A stretch of 64,000 nucleotides of DNA from Gracilibacillus salitolerans. GTDB lineage: Bacteria; Bacillota; Bacilli; Bacillales; Amphibacillaceae. This document shows, piece by piece, positions 61,402 through 64,000 of the stretch (positions within the stretch are counted from its first letter, which is position 1; every line of letters begins with the position of its first letter). The position numbers and the translations under genes were made by a program. Where the stretch lies: assembly GCF_009650095.1 (NCBI RefSeq), contig NZ_CP045915.1, positions 620,001 through 684,000 of the forward strand, written 5' to 3'. The notes beneath the pieces were generated by a model. The model had not been told where the DNA came from and made no database searches. It saw only the letters and a program-made list of their open reading frames with translations.

Positions 61402-62292
61402 CTATTTTTCAGTAGGTAAAGATGGAAGTTTGAGCGAATGAATGATATCTTTTACCGTGTTGGCTGCTTGCTGATTTTTAGTATTAAGCTCGCGATTTGT
61501 AATCTTCAGAGCTTTTTCAAATCCCTGTTTTAGTGAGCTTTTCGTTATAAATTTACTTAAATCTATCCCTAGATTAGAAATAGTTTGGGAGATTTCAGGG
61601 CGAATACCAACTAGAATACAGGTTGTCCCGATTAAACGGACTGCTTCCGCTGCCTTAACGATATAATGAGCTACCATGGTATCTACAGTAGGGACCCCTG
61701 TAATATCCAGCAGAACTACCTCTGACCGATGCTCCACAACACCTGTTAACAGCTTCTGATTGATAAGTTGCCCTCTTTCTTCCTCAATGGTTCCTATCAA
61801 GGGCATAATAGTTATTCCTTCTACAACTGGTATTAATGGAGAGGACAACTCTTCAAGCACAATTTTTTGCTTGGAAACCATGTCCATCCAATGAGTGGAG
61901 TAGGTGTGAATTAATTTATTCTTTATCGGATCCACCCAGCCATTTACTTCTTCCATCATATCTATAAATTCATACTTGTTTACATCATCATTTTTTTCTA
62001 TTAGTCGACAAAGACAGATTGTTCTTAGAATTTGAATGCCTTCCGTCAGATAAGCTAGTGGCCAGCCTAGATTAACAATTTTTGCGCTAAATTGATTTAA
62101 TTCTTCCTCTATTTCTAGTTCTTCAGGGTGATTAAAAATGATTTTGGCAAATTTTTGACTGATTTCTTCTATTACCTGCTCTGATATTTCTGCATTCCAT
62201 ACTGAAATGTCTCTTTGTCTGAATTTTGTGTACCATTGTTCCACTATTTCACTTCGATCATTTAGTAGCTCAATTTTGTATTCATTTTTCAT
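61402..62292 (-). CDS. RsbR paralogue (stressosome sensor, RsbRB/C/D type)
   Basis: 296 residues. The C-terminal STAS domain (about 150-275) is very close to RsbRA in this window: VVLLDITGVPTVDTMVAHYI against VVLIDITGVPVVDTMVAHHI, and RLIGTTCILVGIRPEISQTI. The N-terminal sensor half differs strongly, so it would feed a different signal into the same RsbS-RsbT complex. AGGAGAT precedes the ATG. It stands alone, away from the sigB operon, between the IS element and repeat-family copy 3. Confidence 0.92.
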   Translation of the reverse strand: MKNEYKIELLNDRSEIVEQWYTKFRQRDISVWNAEISEQVIEEISQKFAKIIFNHPEELEIEEELNQFSAKIVNLGWPLAYLTEGIQILRTICLCRLIEKNDDVNKYEFIDMMEEVNGWVDPIKNKLIHTYSTHWMDMVSKQKIVLEELSSPLIPVVEGITIMPLIGTIEEERGQLINQKLLTGVVEHRSEVVLLDITGVPTVDTMVAHYIVKAAEAVRLIGTTCILVGIRPEISQTISNLGIDLSKFITKSSLKQGFEKALKITNRELNTKNQQAANTVKDIIHSLKLPSLPTEK

Positions 62293-62404
62293 TTAATTCA
62301 TCTCCTACAAATATTATTAAATAAAAAAATTTTATCTTTTATATTTTACTATTTTATCACTGTGCTAATGTCCGTAAAACCTCCATTTCAAGGTTCGAGT
62401 AGAT

Positions 62405-62485
62405 GATACGGACGCTAACACCCTGATAAGTTTCGTCGGGCCTAGTAGGTGGCAAAAGCTCCTACTGATGAAAGTCTCGCTTTAT
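62405..62485 (+). repeat. Hairpin repeat family 2, copy 3
   Basis: Starts ATACGGACGCTAACACCCTGA, then TAAGTTTCG, the paired part AGTAGGTGGC...GCTCCTACT, and ends GATGAAAGTCTCGCTTTAT. It matches copy 1 (reverse) and copy 2 in order and spacing. Confidence 0.7.
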
Positions 62486-62745
62486 TGTAAAATGTTCCAT
62501 TTCCTTATTCTTTTTTTGCTGTTGAGCTGGGGGACTTGCGGAAGTCGATCTAGTTAAAGTATGTAGACCATAGATGAGAGATCTTTGCAGCGTCCTGGCA
62601 GTATATTGGCCAAGATGCTGAATCGCAACAGATATTTCGCCAAACTGTCCTCCTAAAATTTCCTGAAGCTTTTTAGCGAAGAGAGGAAGAGGATCGAGGC
62701 ATTCCGGTTTTGCATGGAATTGCAATTATTTTTGTGAAAAAACAT
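62462..62745 (-). pseudogene. Manganese-catalase N-terminal fragment
   Basis: The minus strand reads LQFHAKPECLDPLPLFAKKLQEILGGQFGEIS, like the start of Mn-containing catalases (iron/manganese-binding four-helix proteins). A frameshift separates it from an ATG at 62745 (MFFHK). After SVAIQHL the catalase likeness fades, with only a weak trace (KDLSSM) in another frame, and the tail runs into repeat copy 3. The gene is a remnant. Confidence 0.5.
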
Positions 62746-62955
62746 AAAAAAACCCACCTTTCTTTTTTTGGTTATTTAAATTGATACAGAAAACCTCCCT
62801 TTCTTTAAAAGAGAGGCTTCTGTTGATTGTATTTTTTTCGGGAGAACTCTAAGTAATTTCTCCCATTTTAAAGTTCTAGGGTTGCTATTTTTATTTTTTT
62901 GTTATACTTTGTTGATATAGGAACATTTATATATTAACATATTTTTGGTCGTAAT

Positions 62956-63120
62956 TTAGGAGTTATTATTGTTGTTATAGTTTCCTCCAGAATTACGACC
63001 ACCTTTTTCTCCAATTTCTTCAAAGTGCTCTTGCCCGTATTTTTGACTAACTTTTTCGCCACCCTTACGTCCAGCCTCTTCTCTGCTCATGTTTCCATTG
63101 TTGTTATTGTTTTGTGCCAT
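62956..63120 (-). CDS. KGG-repeat stress protein, copy 1
   Basis: 54-residue hydrophilic protein read from the minus strand. It starts MAQNNNNNGNMS, has two KGG motifs (EEAGRKGGEKVSQKYGQEHF and EEIGEKGGRNSGG) and a poly-Asn tail. This is the repeat of GsiB and YciG-type general stress proteins. AGGAGGT precedes the ATG. A sigma-B-like promoter and a 26-base perfect palindrome precede it. Confidence 0.88.
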   Translation of the reverse strand: MAQNNNNNGNMSREEAGRKGGEKVSQKYGQEHFEEIGEKGGRNSGGNYNNNNNS

Positions 63121-63152
63121 TCTTCTAAATACCTCCTATAAAAATTTTAGAT

Positions 63153-63178
63153 TTATGTGAGTAGTACTACTCACATAA
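63153..63178. promoter_or_regulatory. 26-base perfect palindrome in the leader of KGG copy 1
   Basis: Arms TTATGTGAGTAGT and ACTACTCACATAA meet without a loop. It lies between the sigma-B-like promoter and the ribosome site. It could be an operator or a leader hairpin. Confidence 0.6.
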
Positions 63179-63183
63179 CTTTC

Positions 63184-63209
63184 ATTCCTCGATAAATTGT
63201 TAGATAAAC
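63184..63209 (-). promoter_or_regulatory. Sigma-B-like promoter of KGG copy 1
   Basis: Minus strand: GTTTAT (63209-63204), a 14-base spacer, then AGGAAT (63189-63184), against the consensus GTTTAA-N12-15-GGGTAT. Confidence 0.6.
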
Positions 63210-63276
63210 TCTTATTTTTAATTTTTTTGAAACTGTAACAAAATTGAAAAGTTTATCCTTTAAAGTCATAGAGTAA

Positions 63277-63432
63277 TTAGGAATTGTTGTTATTATTGTT
63301 CCCGCCGGAATTACGTCCGCCTTTTTGTCCGATTTCTTCAAAGTGATCTTGTCCATATTTACGCTTAACTTTTTCACCACCTTTACGTCCAGCTTTTTCT
63401 CTGCTCATGTTTCCATTGTTGTTTTGTGTCAT
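63277..63432 (-). CDS. KGG-repeat stress protein, copy 2
   Basis: 51-residue paralogue of copy 1: MTQNNNGNMS, then EKAGRKGGEKVKRKYGQDHF and EEIGQKGGRNSGG and an Asn-rich tail. AGGAGGT precedes the ATG. Upstream lie a sigma-B-like promoter and a 16-base palindrome in the same order as for copy 1, so the gene and its control region were duplicated together. Confidence 0.88.
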   Translation of the reverse strand: MTQNNNGNMSREKAGRKGGEKVKRKYGQDHFEEIGQKGGRNSGGNNNNNNS

Positions 63433-63466
63433 TTTAAATACCTCCTATAAAAATTTTAGATTTTTG

Positions 63467-63482
63467 TGAGTTATATAACTCA
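63467..63482. promoter_or_regulatory. 16-base palindrome in the leader of KGG copy 2
   Basis: TGAGTTAT/ATAACTCA, in the same place as the 26-base palindrome of copy 1 but with different arms. Confidence 0.5.
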
Positions 63483-63492
63483 TATTTCTGTC

Positions 63493-63517
63493 ATACCTCG
63501 GTAATTTATAGTTAAAC
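63493..63517 (-). promoter_or_regulatory. Sigma-B promoter of KGG copy 2
   Basis: Minus strand: GTTTAA (63517-63512), a 13-base spacer, then AGGTAT (63498-63493). One mismatch to the sigma-B consensus. Confidence 0.7.
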
Positions 63518-63914
63518 TTGAGTTTTTGACTTTTTAAGATTTGTAACGTTATTGAAATATTGGATGTTGGCTGTAATAGGTTTAGAAGAAGGAAGAAGTA
63601 AAGGTTCGAAACCGGCTAATAAATCCCATTCACGTGGTAAGGCATCTCAGAAGTTTACTGAACTTTTGGGAAGCTTCTTTTGGTTCGTTATTCGACTAAC
63701 GTACTCAAAAGAGTTTAATAAGAAAAAAGAGGAGCAGATTGGTACACCTGTTTAATGGAGATACATATATCTTTCTTATTATTAAATTTAATAATTTTTA
63801 CATATTCACAAATACTACCTTCTAGAGAGTTATTAGGGTTTTTGAGAAGGGGTTTCATTTATTGCTTTGTATTTTAAGCAAGGGGCACTAGTGGCAGATA
63901 GACAAATAAAGCAA

Positions 63915-64000
63915 TTAGGGAATTTTTTTATTAGTGATGATTTGCCTTCCATCTTCAATGGATGCCCATATTACGGATTCCATAACGCCACCTTTTTCAG
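63915..64000 (-). CDS. Possible 3' end of a gene running out of the window
   Basis: The minus strand from base 64000 is open for 27 codons and reads EKGGVMESVIWASIEDGRQI, then ends at TAA (63917-63915). The composition looks like real protein, but the start and the rest are outside. I do not recognise the family. The 480 bases before it (63433-63914) hold the KGG copy 2 control region and a doubtful plus-strand ORF. Confidence 0.35.
   Translation of the reverse strand, partial: EKGGVMESVIWASIEDGRQIITNKKIP

Noticed and set aside
62341..62400. Sigma-B promoter before the rsbR paralogue
   Set aside because: GTTTTA occurs on the minus strand, but no GGGTAT-like element is found at 12-15 bases.
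63552..63755. 67-codon plus-strand ORF near the right end
   Set aside because: No ribosome site and no recognisable family. Its second half overlaps a terminator-like stretch (ACTTTTGGGAAGCTTCTTTT) similar to the one after groEL.

Overview
The window is chromosomal DNA from a low-GC, spore-forming Bacillaceae bacterium, probably a halophile or alkaliphile near Gracilibacillus or Oceanobacillus. The evidence is the Bacillus-type gene order (rhomboid-acpS-nnr-lipoprotein-alr-mazEF-sigB operon-tex-cmpA-sprT-tRNA/rrn-thiL-tsaE-tsaB-rimI-tsaD-ydiF-rex-ydiK-ydiL-groESL), the sporulation and germination genes, the AGGAGG-type ribosome sites and the 16S sequence. The genus is an inference from memory of 16S sequences.

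Layout. 0-20 kb: end of a sensor kinase gene, typA, a DUF1232 gene, a MacB-type ABC exporter, CapA-like and DUF368 genes, a thioredoxin-like gene, an EcsAB-like ABC pair, a MarR regulator with a small glutaredoxin-like protein, an esterase, an EamA transporter, cshA, a c-subunit-like membrane protein, a rhomboid protease, acpS, nnr and a LolA/YdcC-like lipoprotein. 20-31 kb: alr, the mazEF toxin-antitoxin pair, the complete rsbRA-S-T-U-V-W-sigB-rsbX stress module with an internal sigma-B promoter, tex, the short cmpA gene and sprT. 31-38 kb: eleven tRNA genes, then 16S-23S-5S rRNA and two more tRNA genes. 38-48 kb: thiL, the tsaE/tsaB/rimI/tsaD genes, a DnaA-box cluster, an ABC-F ATPase, rex, ydiK, ydiL and CIRCE-controlled groESL.

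From the 3' end of groEL to the end of the window the DNA is accessory and partly decayed. A groEL-end sequence recurs 3.9 kb downstream like an attachment-site scar. Between the copies lie a broken LysM/HEAT gene and a LysM-beta-propeller gene. Then come a gerK-type germination operon (A-C-B order), a tautomerase pseudogene, a DUF3231 gene, a small basic ORF with an internal stop, a candidate small RNA, an integrase broken by an IS3-family element, a second RsbR paralogue, a Mn-catalase fragment and two KGG-repeat stress proteins with sigma-B-like promoters and palindromic leaders.

Three dispersed repeat families occupy intergenic space: a modular MITE-like hairpin family (7.7, 19.8, 27.7 kb), a second hairpin family (46.0, 49.7, 62.4 kb) and one copy of a third inverted repeat (41.7 kb). 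The main functional theme is general stress: mazEF, the sigma-B stressosome, an extra RsbR and the KGG proteins.
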